A stretch of DNA of 59,347 bases from CAZDVQ01 sp964508975 (GCA_964508975.1 CAZDVQ010000023.1:1-59347); one strand, 5' to 3'. Shown: positions 50,369-59,270, numbered from the stretch's first letter. Translations and numbers: made by a program. Notes: generated by a model not told the origin, from the letters alone.

Positions 50369-50392
50369 GTAGGGGCGCACCTGCGTGTGCGC
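50369..50392. repeat. GGGGCGCACC-type hairpin repeat, copy 4
   Basis: GTAGGGGCGCACCTGCGTGTGCGCC directly after the T9SS gene, in the usual order hairpin, TGAAAATTTTCAGCC palindrome, CAGAACACTATT linker, GC-rich copy. Confidence 0.82.
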
Positions 50393-50447
50393 CTAATGTA
50401 GGGCCTGAAAATTTTCAGCCCAGGGTTAGGCACGCCAGAACACTATT

Positions 50448-50554
50448 CGGCCTAGCAGCCTGGAGGGCAGCCGCGTAGCGGCTGGTGCGAAGCACCGAGG
50501 CGAATAGCCGAGCCCGGAAGGGTGCGCCGCCGCGCAGCGGCGGAGGCCCCAAAA
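50448..50554 (+). repeat. GC-rich palindromic intergenic repeat, copy K
   Basis: CGGCCTAGCAGCCTGGAGGG to GGCGGAGGCCCCAAAAG; nearly identical to copy G over its whole length. It is followed by AATAAATGATAAAATGAGTAA, as after copy E. Confidence 0.85.
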
Positions 50555-50579
50555 GAATAAATGATAAAATGAGTAAATG

Positions 50580-50712
50580 ACGTTGGATTAGCGATTTTTG
50601 ATTTTTTTGATTTTTAGCTAATTTAGCTTTTGTTTAGCTGATTTTGATTTTTTGTGATTTAGCTAATTTAGCTTTTGTTTAGCTGATTTTGATTTTTTGT
50701 GATTTAGCTAAT
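50580..50712. repeat. TTTAGC tandem array cut by an assembly gap
   Basis: Repeats of a roughly 46-bp unit TTTAGCTGATTTTGATTTTT plus GTGATTTAGCTAATTTAGC, nearly identical in tandem. It runs into the Ns at 50713 and continues after them as TTAGCTTTTAGC. Confidence 0.8.
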
Positions 50713-50812
50713 NNNNNNNNNNNNNNNNNNNNNNNNNNNNNNNNNNNNNNNNNNNNNNNNNNNNNNNNNNNNNNNNNNNNNNNNNNNNNNNNNNNNNNNN
50801 NNNNNNNNNNNN
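50713..50812. other. Assembly gap (100 Ns)
   Basis: Exactly 100 Ns, the usual placeholder for a gap of unknown size. It lies inside a tandem array, so collapse of the repeat is the likely cause. Confidence 0.95.
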
Positions 50813-50897
50813 TTAGCTTTTAGCAAAAACGGCTTTATGCTAATTTTAGCAAACTTCATCTAAAACTGCCTTCCGCAAAATATAGCTAAAATAGCCT

Positions 50898-50905
50898 TAA
50901 CTTTG
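50898..50905 (+). promoter_or_regulatory. Putative -7 element of lptC
   Basis: TAACTTTG matches TAnnTTTG, 39 bp before the ATG at 50945. It overlaps the in-frame upstream start at 50903, which argues for the later start. Confidence 0.45.
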
Positions 50906-50944
50906 GGCCGTTTAACTGAACGAGCAACATCAACTAGCTTTTAC

Positions 50945-51508
50945 ATGAGATATACTTGGCCCATTTTGGTTTTGATACTGCTGGCGGCTTGCGAGAACAG
51001 CAAAGACGAGCTGGAGCGCATTAAAGCACCACGCGAAGCCGGTATTGAAATGGCCCGCGATGTAGAGTTGTTGTACAGCGACTCGGCCATTGTGCGGATG
51101 AAGCTGAACGCCCCCTTGATGTACTATTACGTGGATATTGAGAAGCCTAAGCGGGAGTTCCCGGAGGGTGTGGAAATGGTGTTTTTTAACGAGTACCAGC
51201 AGCCCAACAGCTATATGAGCGCCAAGTACGCCATTCGGTACGATAACGAGAACAAGGCTATTTTCAGGGATAGCGTGGTGGTATGGAACCAGAAAAACGA
51301 GAAAATGGAATGCGAGGAGTTGACCTGGGACGAGCGCTCTGAGCAGGTGACGACCAAGCGTTTTGTGCGCATCACCAAGCAAGATGAAATTATTGAAGGA
51401 TATGATTTAGTATCGAACCTTGACTTTACGCGTTGGCAATTGAACCGGGTAACGGGTATTGTAAAAACGAAGAGCTTGATGAATGATAGTCCTTTGAATA
51501 CGAATTAA
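50945..51508 (+). CDS. lptC: LPS export ABC transporter periplasmic protein LptC
   Basis: A 187-residue LptC-family protein that hands LPS from LptFG to LptA in the periplasm. It has a lipoprotein-like signal with LLAAC (C near residue 17), unusual against the membrane-anchored E. coli LptC but common in Bacteroidota. The beta-jellyroll contains LNAPLMYYY, SAKYAIRYDNENKAIFRDSVVVWNQ-type strands and LTWDERSEQVTTKRFVRI, the LptC/OstA pattern. It stands alone downstream of a repeat-filled spacer with an assembly gap and ends at a bidirectional terminator. The LptF/LptG-type permease gene in the window (3464) is distant. Confidence 0.88.
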   Translation: MRYTWPILVLILLAACENSKDELERIKAPREAGIEMARDVELLYSDSAIVRMKLNAPLMYYYVDIEKPKREFPEGVEMVFFNEYQQPNSYMSAKYAIRYDNENKAIFRDSVVVWNQKNEKMECEELTWDERSEQVTTKRFVRITKQDEIIEGYDLVSNLDFTRWQLNRVTGIVKTKSLMNDSPLNTN

Positions 51509-51538
51509 AAAAGCGACCCTGGAGTAGGTCGCTTTTTA
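51507..51538. terminator. Bidirectional terminator after lptC
   Basis: AAAAAGCGACC and GGTCGCTTTTT around CTGGAGTA. A-run and T-run on both sides let it serve lptC (plus) and the YbjQ pair (minus). Confidence 0.9.
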
Positions 51539-51548
51539 TTATTTCAGT

Positions 51549-51683
51549 TTAATTATCGCGGTGTTCAAAGTTTTCGCGGCCTTTCATCTTGATGCGGCGA
51601 ATGATGAGGTATATCACTAGGCCTGCTAGGGTAACGAAAACAAGTCCTTCAAATGCAATGACTGCAATGGCTAAACCTTCCAT
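51549..51683 (-). CDS. Small membrane protein of 44 residues, downstream of YbjQ
   Basis: A short minus-strand ORF: one hydrophobic helix (about residues 3-29, AIAVIAFEGLVFVTLAGLVIYLII) followed by a basic cytoplasmic tail (RRIKMKGRENFEHRDN). Positive residues after the helix predict N-out, C-in. Its ATG lies one base after the YbjQ stop, and its stop is 10 bp before the shared terminator, so it fits an operon exactly. No family is recognised. It is probably a partner or membrane anchor for YbjQ, though nothing in the sequence proves it. Confidence 0.7.
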   Translation of the reverse strand: MEGLAIAVIAFEGLVFVTLAGLVIYLIIRRIKMKGRENFEHRDN

Positions 51684-51684
51684 A

Positions 51685-51999
51685 TTACTTGAGTTTAACA
51701 GCTGTACCGTAAGCGAGGATTTCGGAAGCGCCTTGCATGATCATAGAAGAAACGAAGCGTACGTTTACGATAGCATCGGCGTTGAGGCGTTTTGCATCGT
51801 CGAGCATGCGTTGCATGGCTTGTTCGCGGGAGTGTGCTTGGAGTTTGGTGTACTCCTCGATTTCGCCACCGACGAGGTTTTTGAGGCCGGCGAAGATATC
51901 GCTACCCACGTTGCGGGCACGGACAGTACTACCGCGGGCGATGCCTAGGATTTCGGAAATTTCGCGATTGGGAACGGTTTCAGTTGTTGTGATGATCAT
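51685..51999 (-). CDS. YbjQ family protein (heavy-metal-binding domain-like)
   Basis: A 104-residue soluble protein of the YbjQ/UPF0145 family, which forms a pentameric ring. Family motifs GIARGSTVRARNVGSDIFAGL (about 19-39), AREQAMQRM-like helix and ADAIVNVRF (about 74-82) and the C-terminal AYGTAVKL are present. Function is unknown; the family was once called heavy-metal-binding by structure. It is the first gene of a two-gene minus-strand operon with a small membrane protein. Confidence 0.9.
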   Translation of the reverse strand: MIITTTETVPNREISEILGIARGSTVRARNVGSDIFAGLKNLVGGEIEEYTKLQAHSREQAMQRMLDDAKRLNADAIVNVRFVSSMIMQGASEILAYGTAVKLK

Positions 52000-52013
52000 G
52001 GTTGTAAAATTGG

Positions 52014-52185
52014 GGTTTAAAGTATGTTTGGACTTTAGCTTCCGGCGAAAAACAGCTCTTTTCCGATGATTTTTGCTTTAAAAAATAGTTACATAGCCCC
52101 ACTATGCGTCCATTTTTTAAAGCAAGCTCATCAAAAAACAGCTCGTTTGTCCCTCGAAACCCAAAATCCAAACATACTCTTAAAG
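52014..52185. repeat. Long imperfect inverted repeat (MITE-like)
   Basis: Left arm TTTAAAGTATGTTTGGACTT ... GCTTTAAAAAAT (52018-52086) matches the reverse complement of the right arm (52112-52185) over about 70 bp at roughly 70-75% by eye. The inner 12 bp are perfect and a nested CATAG/CTATG lies in the 25-nt centre. No transposase is nearby. Confidence 0.75.
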
Positions 52186-52262
52186 ATTGTTGAAGTAAAA
52201 CCCAAACGCTTGGTACAAAGTTCCACAATTAGCTGAGAAGGGCGTATATTTGCGCCGTCAAT

Positions 52263-52398
52263 CGGCCTAGCGATGTACAGGGGTGGGCGTTAGCCCAGAC
52301 CGCAGTAGAGCCGCCCAACCTGGGCGGCTAACAAGGGCCGAGCGATAGCGAGCCCCGGAACGTAGCGCCACGAGCAACGCGAGGGGAGGCCCCAAAAA
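52263..52398 (+). repeat. GC-rich palindromic intergenic repeat, copy L
   Basis: CGGCCTAGCGATGTACAGGG to GAGGGGAGGCCCCAAAAAAA, with an internal GCCGCCCAACCTGGGCGGC palindrome. It ends 9 bp before the ugd start codon, so it must form most of the leader of the polysaccharide operon unless transcription starts upstream. Confidence 0.82.
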
Positions 52399-52407
52399 AA
52401 CAAACAC

Positions 52408-53730
52408 ATGAAAATAGCTGTAATTGGAACTGGTTATGTTGGTCTGGTGACCGGGACTTGTTTTGCCGAGACGGGCAACCAGGTGATTTGTGTAGATATA
52501 GACGAGCGGAAAGTAGAACGTTTACGCTCGGGCGAAATCCCGATTTACGAACCTGGTCTAGAACCTTTATTTGACCGTAATCGGCAGCAGGGTAGATTAA
52601 CCTTTACCACCTCGTTGAGCGATGCAATAGAAAAAGCCCAGCTGATTTTTTTAGCCTTGCCCACGCCTCCTGGCGAAGATGGTTCGGCGGATTTATCTTA
52701 CGTATTGGGTGTGGCCCGCCAGATTGGCCCCATGCTGAAAAGCTACAAGGTGGTGGTAAACAAGAGTACCGTGCCCGTGGGTACTGGTGAAAAGGTGCGT
52801 GCTGCCTTGCTAGAAAAAGCCGACCCGAGTTTATTTGACGTGGTATCAAACCCCGAGTTTTTACGGGAAGGCGTTGCCGTTGAAGACTTTATGAAGCCCG
52901 ATCGCGTGGTGATTGGTGTTGAAAGTGAAGCGGCCAAGACCTTGATGGAAGACTTGTATGCCCCATTTGTGCGCCAAGGAAACCCGATATTATACATGGA
53001 CATCCGTTCGGCGGAGATGACCAAGTACGCTGCCAATGCCTACTTGGCCACCCGGATATCGTTTATGAACGAGATTGCCAACCTTTGTGAAACCTTGGGT
53101 GCCGATGTAGATCAGGTGCGCAAGGGTATTGGCTCGGACAGTAGAATCGGCAAGCGCTTTTTGTTTGCCGGTGCGGGTTATGGCGGCAGTTGTTTCCCGA
53201 AAGATGTGCAAGCCTTGTACAAAACAGCGCAGTTGAACGGTTATGATTTTAAGATACTGGAAGCGGTAATGGGGGTCAATGATCGTCAGCGCCACACGGT
53301 ATCACAGAAAGTATTGGCCTATTTTGGCGATAACCTGGTGGGTAAAAAAATTGCTATCTGGGGTTTATCGTTTAAACCGAACACCGACGATATACGCGAA
53401 GCACCTGCTTTGTACGTGATAGAAGATTTACTCCATGCGGGTGCGAGCGTAAGCGTTTTTGACCCAGAGGCGATGCCGAACGTGGAACGCGTATTAGGCA
53501 GGCAAATTGCGTATGGAGAAGACTCGTACGAGATACTTGATGGAGCAGATGCCTTGGTGATTATGACCGAGTGGAGTGTTTTCAGGACACCAGACTTTGA
53601 ACAAATGTTGGCATTAATGAAAACGCCGGTTATATTTGACGGTAGGAACTTGTTTGACTTAGGCAGAATGTCTAAAACCCCTTTTTATTACAACAGCATT
53701 GGTAGAGATATAGTCCAAGCTACAACATAA
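52408..53730 (+). CDS. UDP-glucose 6-dehydrogenase
   Basis: Oxidises UDP-glucose to UDP-glucuronate with two NAD+. The 440-residue protein has a Rossmann start VIGTGYVGLVTGTCFAE (5-21), the substrate loop NPEFLREGVAVEDFMKPDR and the catalytic Cys (about 262) in GYGGSCFPKDVQAL. Next gene starts 4 bp later and encodes UDP-glucuronate decarboxylase, so UDP-glucose is the most likely substrate, against the GDP-mannose dehydrogenase alternative. First gene of an exopolysaccharide cluster, just behind GC-rich copy L. Confidence 0.92.
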   Translation: MKIAVIGTGYVGLVTGTCFAETGNQVICVDIDERKVERLRSGEIPIYEPGLEPLFDRNRQQGRLTFTTSLSDAIEKAQLIFLALPTPPGEDGSADLSYVLGVARQIGPMLKSYKVVVNKSTVPVGTGEKVRAALLEKADPSLFDVVSNPEFLREGVAVEDFMKPDRVVIGVESEAAKTLMEDLYAPFVRQGNPILYMDIRSAEMTKYAANAYLATRISFMNEIANLCETLGADVDQVRKGIGSDSRIGKRFLFAGAGYGGSCFPKDVQALYKTAQLNGYDFKILEAVMGVNDRQRHTVSQKVLAYFGDNLVGKKIAIWGLSFKPNTDDIREAPALYVIEDLLHAGASVSVFDPEAMPNVERVLGRQIAYGEDSYEILDGADALVIMTEWSVFRTPDFEQMLALMKTPVIFDGRNLFDLGRMSKTPFYYNSIGRDIVQATT

Positions 53731-53734
53731 GCAA

Positions 53735-54664
53735 ATGAAACGAGTACTTATTACGGGCGCTGCGGGCTTCATTGGGTCGCATTTATGCGATAAAATGATG
53801 GCGGAGGGTTATCATGTGATTGGCATGGATAACTTATTAACCGGGAGCTTGAGCAATATCGAGCATTTGTTCCCTTTGGAGCATTTTGAGTTTTACCACC
53901 ATGATGTGAGCAAATTTGTGCATGTGCCGGGCAACTTAGACTATATCCTGCACTTTGCTTCTCCTGCTAGCCCAGTGGATTATTTAAAGATGCCAATACA
54001 GACCTTGAAAGTAGGTTCGTTGGGTACACATAACTTGTTGGGTTTGGCCAAGGCAAAATCGGCTAGAATCCTAGTCGCATCAACCTCGGAGGTATATGGC
54101 GACCCATTAGTTCATCCTCAGGACGAGGCTTATTGGGGCAATGTGAACCCGGTAGGTCCACGTGGGGTATACGATGAAGCCAAGCGTTTCCAGGAAGCCA
54201 TCACGATGGCATATCACAGATACCATGGATTAGAGACAAGGATTGTACGGATATTCAACACCTATGGCCCTCGGATGCGCATCAACGATGGTAGAGCATT
54301 GCCTACCTTTGTATCTCAGGCCTTAAACGATGAGGGATTGACTGTATTTGGTGACGGATCGCAGACCCGCTCGTTTTGCTACATAGATGATTTGGTAGAT
54401 GGTATTTACAAGTTGATGCTTTCTGACTATGCCATGCCAGTAAACATAGGCAACCCGGAGGAAACGACCATTCTGGAGTTTGCCCAAGAGATTATAGGCA
54501 TGGTGGGTAAGGGTAGGATAAATTATGAAGTATTACCGGAGGACGATCCAAAGCAACGTAGGCCTGACATTAGTTTGGCGAAGCAGTTGTTAGATTGGTC
54601 GCCAAAGGTATCTCGACAAGAAGGTTTAGCACTGACGTTGAAGTATTTCATGGAAAAAGTATAA
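53735..54664 (+). CDS. UDP-glucuronic acid decarboxylase (UDP-xylose synthase)
   Basis: Extended SDR enzyme (309 residues) converting UDP-glucuronate to UDP-xylose. NAD-binding TGAAGFIGSHL (7-17), STSEVYGDP (active-site region about 112-120), Y146-x3-K150 in GVYDEAKR and the UXS-type RIFNTYGPRMRINDGRALP stretch identify the family. Follows ugd by 4 bp, so substrate channelling from UDP-glucose to UDP-xylose is encoded in order. This predicts xylose, or a derived pentose, in the polysaccharide. Confidence 0.93.
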   Translation: MKRVLITGAAGFIGSHLCDKMMAEGYHVIGMDNLLTGSLSNIEHLFPLEHFEFYHHDVSKFVHVPGNLDYILHFASPASPVDYLKMPIQTLKVGSLGTHNLLGLAKAKSARILVASTSEVYGDPLVHPQDEAYWGNVNPVGPRGVYDEAKRFQEAITMAYHRYHGLETRIVRIFNTYGPRMRINDGRALPTFVSQALNDEGLTVFGDGSQTRSFCYIDDLVDGIYKLMLSDYAMPVNIGNPEETTILEFAQEIIGMVGKGRINYEVLPEDDPKQRRPDISLAKQLLDWSPKVSRQEGLALTLKYFMEKV

Positions 54665-54727
54665 ACCTTAGATAAGGCATAAGATTTGCTGTTAGTCAGC
54701 GGTTTTTTAGCAAGCAATACAAGAAAC

Positions 54728-55783
54728 ATGGCACATAAGAACATTTTGATTACAGGTGGTGCGGGCTTCATTGGTTCGCATTTGGTTAGGCTCATGGTAC
54801 AGCAGTATCCAGATTACCACATTTACAATTTAGACGCATTAACCTATGCGGGAAATTTAGAGAATTTGAGTGATGTTGAATCGGCATCTAACTATACCTT
54901 TTTGAAAGGAGATATTTGTGATTTTGCTTTTTTGACGGATATATTTACCCGGTATAAATTTGACGGGGTAATTCACCTAGCCGCAGAATCGCATGTTGAC
55001 AGATCCATTAGCAACCCGATAAGTTTTATACAAACGAATATCATTGGTACAGTAAACTTGCTGAATGCAGCCCGGGCAGCCTGGGCAGATAGTTTTGAGG
55101 GCAAACTATTTTACCACGTCTCAACAGATGAGGTTTATGGTAGCCTTGGTGCAGAAGGTTTGTTTACGGAAGAAACGGCATACGACCCGCGGTCGCCATA
55201 CTCGGCGTCTAAAGCAGGGTCGGACCATATCGTTCGGGCATACCACCATACCTATGGCTTGCCCGTGGTGATATCGAACTGTTCGAATAATTACGGGCCG
55301 AACCAATTTCCTGAAAAATTAATCCCCTTGTTTATCCATAATATCAGGCAAAACAAGCCTTTGCCAGTATATGGAGATGGTCAGTACACCCGGGATTGGT
55401 TGTGGGTAAAAGACCACGCTGCAGCTATTGATGTTTTGTTTCACCAAGCAGAGGTAGGGAGTACATACAATATTGGAGGTCATAACGAGTGGACGAATAT
55501 CGACTTGATCCGAACTTTGTGTAGTTTGATGGACGAAAAACTGGGCAGAACGGCCGGAACATCGGAAAAGCTCATTACTTTTGTCAAAGACCGCCCTGGG
55601 CACGATAAACGTTACGCCATTGATGCAAGTAAAATAAAACGTGATTTAGGCTGGATGCCCTCCATCCAGTTTGAGCAAGGCCTGTCTGAAACCATAGATT
55701 GGTATTTGGCTAATGAAGCGTGGCTTAATAGTGTTACATCAGGATCTTATCAAAAATATTATGAAACCCAGTATGGAAAGTAG
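54728..55783 (+). CDS. rfbB: dTDP-glucose 4,6-dehydratase
   Basis: Converts dTDP-glucose to dTDP-4-keto-6-deoxyglucose, a precursor of rhamnose and other deoxysugars. The 351-residue protein has GGAGFIGSHLVRL (9-21), AAESHVDRSI, STDEVYGSLG, YSASKAGSDH and NNYGPNQFPEKLIPL, all classic for RfbB. The upstream in-frame start at 54686 is rejected because the ATG at 54728 gives the usual MAHKNILITGG. rfbA, rfbC and rfbD are not next to it. The next gene's start overlaps its 3' end by 10 bp. Confidence 0.94.
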   Translation: MAHKNILITGGAGFIGSHLVRLMVQQYPDYHIYNLDALTYAGNLENLSDVESASNYTFLKGDICDFAFLTDIFTRYKFDGVIHLAAESHVDRSISNPISFIQTNIIGTVNLLNAARAAWADSFEGKLFYHVSTDEVYGSLGAEGLFTEETAYDPRSPYSASKAGSDHIVRAYHHTYGLPVVISNCSNNYGPNQFPEKLIPLFIHNIRQNKPLPVYGDGQYTRDWLWVKDHAAAIDVLFHQAEVGSTYNIGGHNEWTNIDLIRTLCSLMDEKLGRTAGTSEKLITFVKDRPGHDKRYAIDASKIKRDLGWMPSIQFEQGLSETIDWYLANEAWLNSVTSGSYQKYYETQYGK

Positions 55784-58145
55784 ATTGTTGAAAAAAGCTT
55801 TCGGGCAATATGCATTGTTTTTTGCGATGCTATTACCGCTAAGTTTATTAGCCCAAGATCCTGTACCAACGCCGATTAGCCCGGAGAATATAAGGATTAT
55901 AACCAACGGGGGCGACCCTTCTTTGTTGCCTGGCGGAAAAGTCAATCCTGGCGTTAATATAACTGACCCGAAGGGCGTAGGTGAAAATCCCAGTACCACA
56001 CCCGAGTCGGGCACTGAGGTTGGAGCTGACTTGCTAGACGATGAGGACGAAAAGGAAATCATCGTGAAAAAACGTCAGGCTTTGCCCCCGGCCAAGATTT
56101 ATGGCCAACAATTTTTCAGGGACAAAAGTATTAGCCTTTTCACCGCATCTCGAAAAATTGAGGCATTTAATAGCTACATCCTAGATGCAGGCGATAAAGT
56201 TTCCATTACAATTTGGGGTGATGCCTACTACAGTGGTACCTTTCAGATAACGGATGAAGGCTACTGCGACTTGTCGCAGGAGCTCGTTTATGTACCTCGT
56301 CTTTACCTCAAGGGTGTAGCATTTGGAAAAGCGAAGGATATTATCAGGAATCATCTTGGGAGATATATCAATTTGTATGGACCGAAAACGCAGATAGAAA
56401 TCACTTTGAATTATTCGCGTAACATCACCGTGAACATTACTGGTGAGGTTTTTACGCCGGGTAGCTACACCATTCCAGCAACCAATACCGCATTTAACGC
56501 ATTGGTGGCTTCAGGGGGGCCATCTCAAATCGGTAGTGTTCGCGAGATTAAAATCATCAGCAATAATAAAGAACCGCGGACGCTAGACGTTTACCAATAT
56601 ATTCTCGACCCTTCGGCTAAAGAGGAGTTCTTTTTGAGTAACAACGACTTTGTTTATGTACCCTTGGCCGATCGCGTGGTAAAGATTTCAGGTGCCATTA
56701 AGCGCCCTTTCTATTACGAGTTGATCAAGAAAGAAAACTTGATTGACTTGATTCGTTTCGCAGGTGATTTGCAGCCAGATGCCTATACTGCAAACGTTCA
56801 GGTTAAACGCTTTTTGAACAACGAAGAAATTTTGATAGACGTTAACCTAGATCAACTCAAAAAAAGCAACAAAGATTTTGAGCTGCTTGATGGTGACGAG
56901 GTTACGATAAGTTACATTACACAGTCGTATAGCAATTTCGTAACTGTAGAGGGCGCTGTTAAGCTGCCAGGTGAGTACGAGCTAAGCGGGGACTCAACGT
57001 ATGTTTACGACATCTTGGCCAAGGCTGGTTTACTAGGTTCTGCAAGGACAGACCGGATTTACATTATCAGGTACAAAGATGACTTGTCGAAAGACTATTT
57101 GAGGATTAACCTCGATAGCGTTATCGCCAATAAAAATTCTGTTGAAAATATTAAGCTACAACCGTTTGACTTGGTGAGGATCAAACCCAAGTCTGATTTC
57201 AGGAATGACTACGAAATTCGAATTTATGGAGCGGTACGTGAGCCTGGAGGCCATGTATTTAGTCGTAATCTTAGCTTGAAAGACGTTATTTTCCTGAGTG
57301 GGGGTTTAAGGGAAGAAGCCGCTAATAACCGGATTGAAATTTCAAGGATTGTAAAAGGTTACTCTGAGGATTCTCGGGTCATCGTGAATACAATTGCTGT
57401 AGATGATAACTTGAATTTTGAAAACGACATCTTCTTGGAGCCTTTCGATAATATTTATGTTCGGACAGCCCCTGATTTTCAATTGCAGCAGCACGTTATT
57501 TTGTCTGGCGAAGTTCGTTTTCCAGGTGTTTACCCTATCGTTGAGCGCAATGAGAAAATCAGTAGCTTAATCCAAAGAGCTGGCGGGTTAACGGAGTCTG
57601 CTTTCCCAGAAGGAGCCAAAATGAACCGTAAAGAAGATAAGACCGGTATTGTTTTATTGGATGCAAAGCAGGTCATTCAGGATCCTAATTCCAATTATAA
57701 TTACATTCTCAAAGCTGGAGATTCTATCCACATTCCTAAGTTGAAAGATTTAGTAGCCCTCAAAGGTTTAATCAATTTCCCAGCGATTGACTCTGGAAAG
57801 ATTAAAATGATTAGCGTGCCGTACCATGAAGGAAAGAATGCTAAGTTTTATGTTTACAACTATGGCGCAGGTATCAACAAGATCAAATTTGGGAAGAATA
57901 TCAACATTTATGTGACTTACCCCAATGGGGAGGTGCGTAAGACACGCCGTGTATTGTGGCTTTTCAAGAAATACCCACACGTTGACAAGGGTAGTGTAGT
58001 AAGTGTTGAACCCAAACAAGAACGCCCTAAGAAAGAACGACCTGGCGGCGGCGGTATGAAGTTCTCTGAACTTTACACCATGTTTATCCAGCAAGTTACC
58101 ACTGCACTTACCTTATACCTTTTGGTTCGACGAGCCACAGATTAA
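55773..58145 (+). CDS. SLBB-domain polysaccharide export protein (Wza-like)
   Basis: A 790-residue outer-membrane export protein. A signal peptide (about 10-24, FFAMLLPLSLLAQ) is followed by a Pro/Gly-rich linker, a Poly_export domain (ILDAGDKVSITIWGD, about 135-215) and about five to six SLBB repeats (ITGEVFTPGSYTIPATN, VEGAVKLPGEYEL, IYGAVREPGGHVF, LSGEVRFPGVYPI). The C-terminus has a single membrane helix (TTALTLYLLVRR). It is longer than E. coli Wza (about 380 residues), as usual in Bacteroidota. Alternative ATGs at 55761 and 55713 lie inside rfbB; 55773 gives the normal signal. It precedes the Wzz-like gene. Confidence 0.9.
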   Translation: MESRLLKKAFGQYALFFAMLLPLSLLAQDPVPTPISPENIRIITNGGDPSLLPGGKVNPGVNITDPKGVGENPSTTPESGTEVGADLLDDEDEKEIIVKKRQALPPAKIYGQQFFRDKSISLFTASRKIEAFNSYILDAGDKVSITIWGDAYYSGTFQITDEGYCDLSQELVYVPRLYLKGVAFGKAKDIIRNHLGRYINLYGPKTQIEITLNYSRNITVNITGEVFTPGSYTIPATNTAFNALVASGGPSQIGSVREIKIISNNKEPRTLDVYQYILDPSAKEEFFLSNNDFVYVPLADRVVKISGAIKRPFYYELIKKENLIDLIRFAGDLQPDAYTANVQVKRFLNNEEILIDVNLDQLKKSNKDFELLDGDEVTISYITQSYSNFVTVEGAVKLPGEYELSGDSTYVYDILAKAGLLGSARTDRIYIIRYKDDLSKDYLRINLDSVIANKNSVENIKLQPFDLVRIKPKSDFRNDYEIRIYGAVREPGGHVFSRNLSLKDVIFLSGGLREEAANNRIEISRIVKGYSEDSRVIVNTIAVDDNLNFENDIFLEPFDNIYVRTAPDFQLQQHVILSGEVRFPGVYPIVERNEKISSLIQRAGGLTESAFPEGAKMNRKEDKTGIVLLDAKQVIQDPNSNYNYILKAGDSIHIPKLKDLVALKGLINFPAIDSGKIKMISVPYHEGKNAKFYVYNYGAGINKIKFGKNINIYVTYPNGEVRKTRRVLWLFKKYPHVDKGSVVSVEPKQERPKKERPGGGGMKFSELYTMFIQQVTTALTLYLLVRRATD

Positions 58146-58166
58146 CATTGATAACTCAGCTATAAC

Positions 58167-59270
58167 GTGAACGAGCACCAACCATATATAGACCCCATTG
58201 AGGAAAACAGTTTTTCTTTATCAGAAGCGATAGCAAGTGCTAAAACTTACCTGAGGGAAATCATCTTCAAAAGTTGGATCATGGTCATCTTGGCCTGCCT
58301 ACTTGGGTATTATTTGTATAATTCCAAGAAGAACCAGCCGGTGACTTATACTGCCATGTATAGCTTCATTGTCAACGAGTCTTCGGCGCCTCAAATGTCG
58401 AGCGGGCTTGGCGACATCGCCAACAACCTAGGCTTTGGTGGGGCTATGCTTCAGGATCGTTTGTTGGAGTTGGTCAAGTCGCGCCGTATTGTGCGTGCTG
58501 CTTTGCTGAGAAAGGTGGAGGTTGATGGTAAACTTGATTACTTGGCCAACCACTTTATTGAAACACAGGGTTACCGAGAGGCTTGGAAAAAGAACGACAA
58601 CAAGAAATTGATGGACTTTAGGTTCACCCATGATTCAATAGAGCATTTTTCCCTAGTTGAAAACTCTCTGATGAACCAGTTCCACTCGGCGATTTCGAAG
58701 CGTTTCGTTACGGCTAGTGTAAGCCCAGGGCAGATTACTTACCTCACGGTGGTGTCCAACAATGAAGATTTTTCGTACCAGTTGATAGATTGTATTTACA
58801 AGGAAATGTCCAATTTTCTACAATCTAACTTACTGGAAAATAGGCTTGAGACGTATAAAAAGCTTAAAAAGCGTGTAGATTCGCTCTCGGGGACGGTTTC
58901 AGGTGCAGAGTCTGGTCTTGCCCGTAAATTTGACGGGGAGTTAGCCACGGTGCGGTATGAAACCCAGATTCGGCAGCAAAGGATGCAAAAAGAGTTGGAA
59001 AAGAATTACAGTGATTATTTTGCATCGCTTTCATCACTAGATGCGGTACAATTTTCCCTCAGTGGTTCTAAACCCATGCTCCAAGCCGTTGACGAGCCTG
59101 TATTACCCTTGTCTGCCGATGTGCCAGATGCCAAACAATCGTTGATTATCGGGGTGGTAGCAGGTATTTTTTTAGGGCTCATTATTATTGTGGTACGTAA
59201 GTTCTTGGCAGATTTCATTCGGGCCGAGCTTGAAAAAGATAAAAAACGCAAAGTGGCTAAAGGGCTTTAA
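58167..59270 (+). CDS. Wzz-like polysaccharide chain-length determinant protein
   Basis: A 367-residue inner-membrane polysaccharide co-polymerase. One membrane helix at about 37-55 (WIMVILACLLGYYLY) and one near the C-terminus at about 323-342 (LIIGVVAGIFLGLIIIVV) flank a periplasmic coiled-coil domain (about 60-310). The PxxP-type proline motif before the last helix reads EPVLPLSADVPD. There is no tyrosine-kinase domain fused, so it is the Wzz type rather than Wzc. The start is GTG at 58167 (VNEHQPYIDPIEEN), 21 bp after the export gene. The remaining 77 bp of the window hold no recognisable gene. Confidence 0.88.
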   Translation: MNEHQPYIDPIEENSFSLSEAIASAKTYLREIIFKSWIMVILACLLGYYLYNSKKNQPVTYTAMYSFIVNESSAPQMSSGLGDIANNLGFGGAMLQDRLLELVKSRRIVRAALLRKVEVDGKLDYLANHFIETQGYREAWKKNDNKKLMDFRFTHDSIEHFSLVENSLMNQFHSAISKRFVTASVSPGQITYLTVVSNNEDFSYQLIDCIYKEMSNFLQSNLLENRLETYKKLKKRVDSLSGTVSGAESGLARKFDGELATVRYETQIRQQRMQKELEKNYSDYFASLSSLDAVQFSLSGSKPMLQAVDEPVLPLSADVPDAKQSLIIGVVAGIFLGLIIIVVRKFLADFIRAELEKDKKRKVAKGL

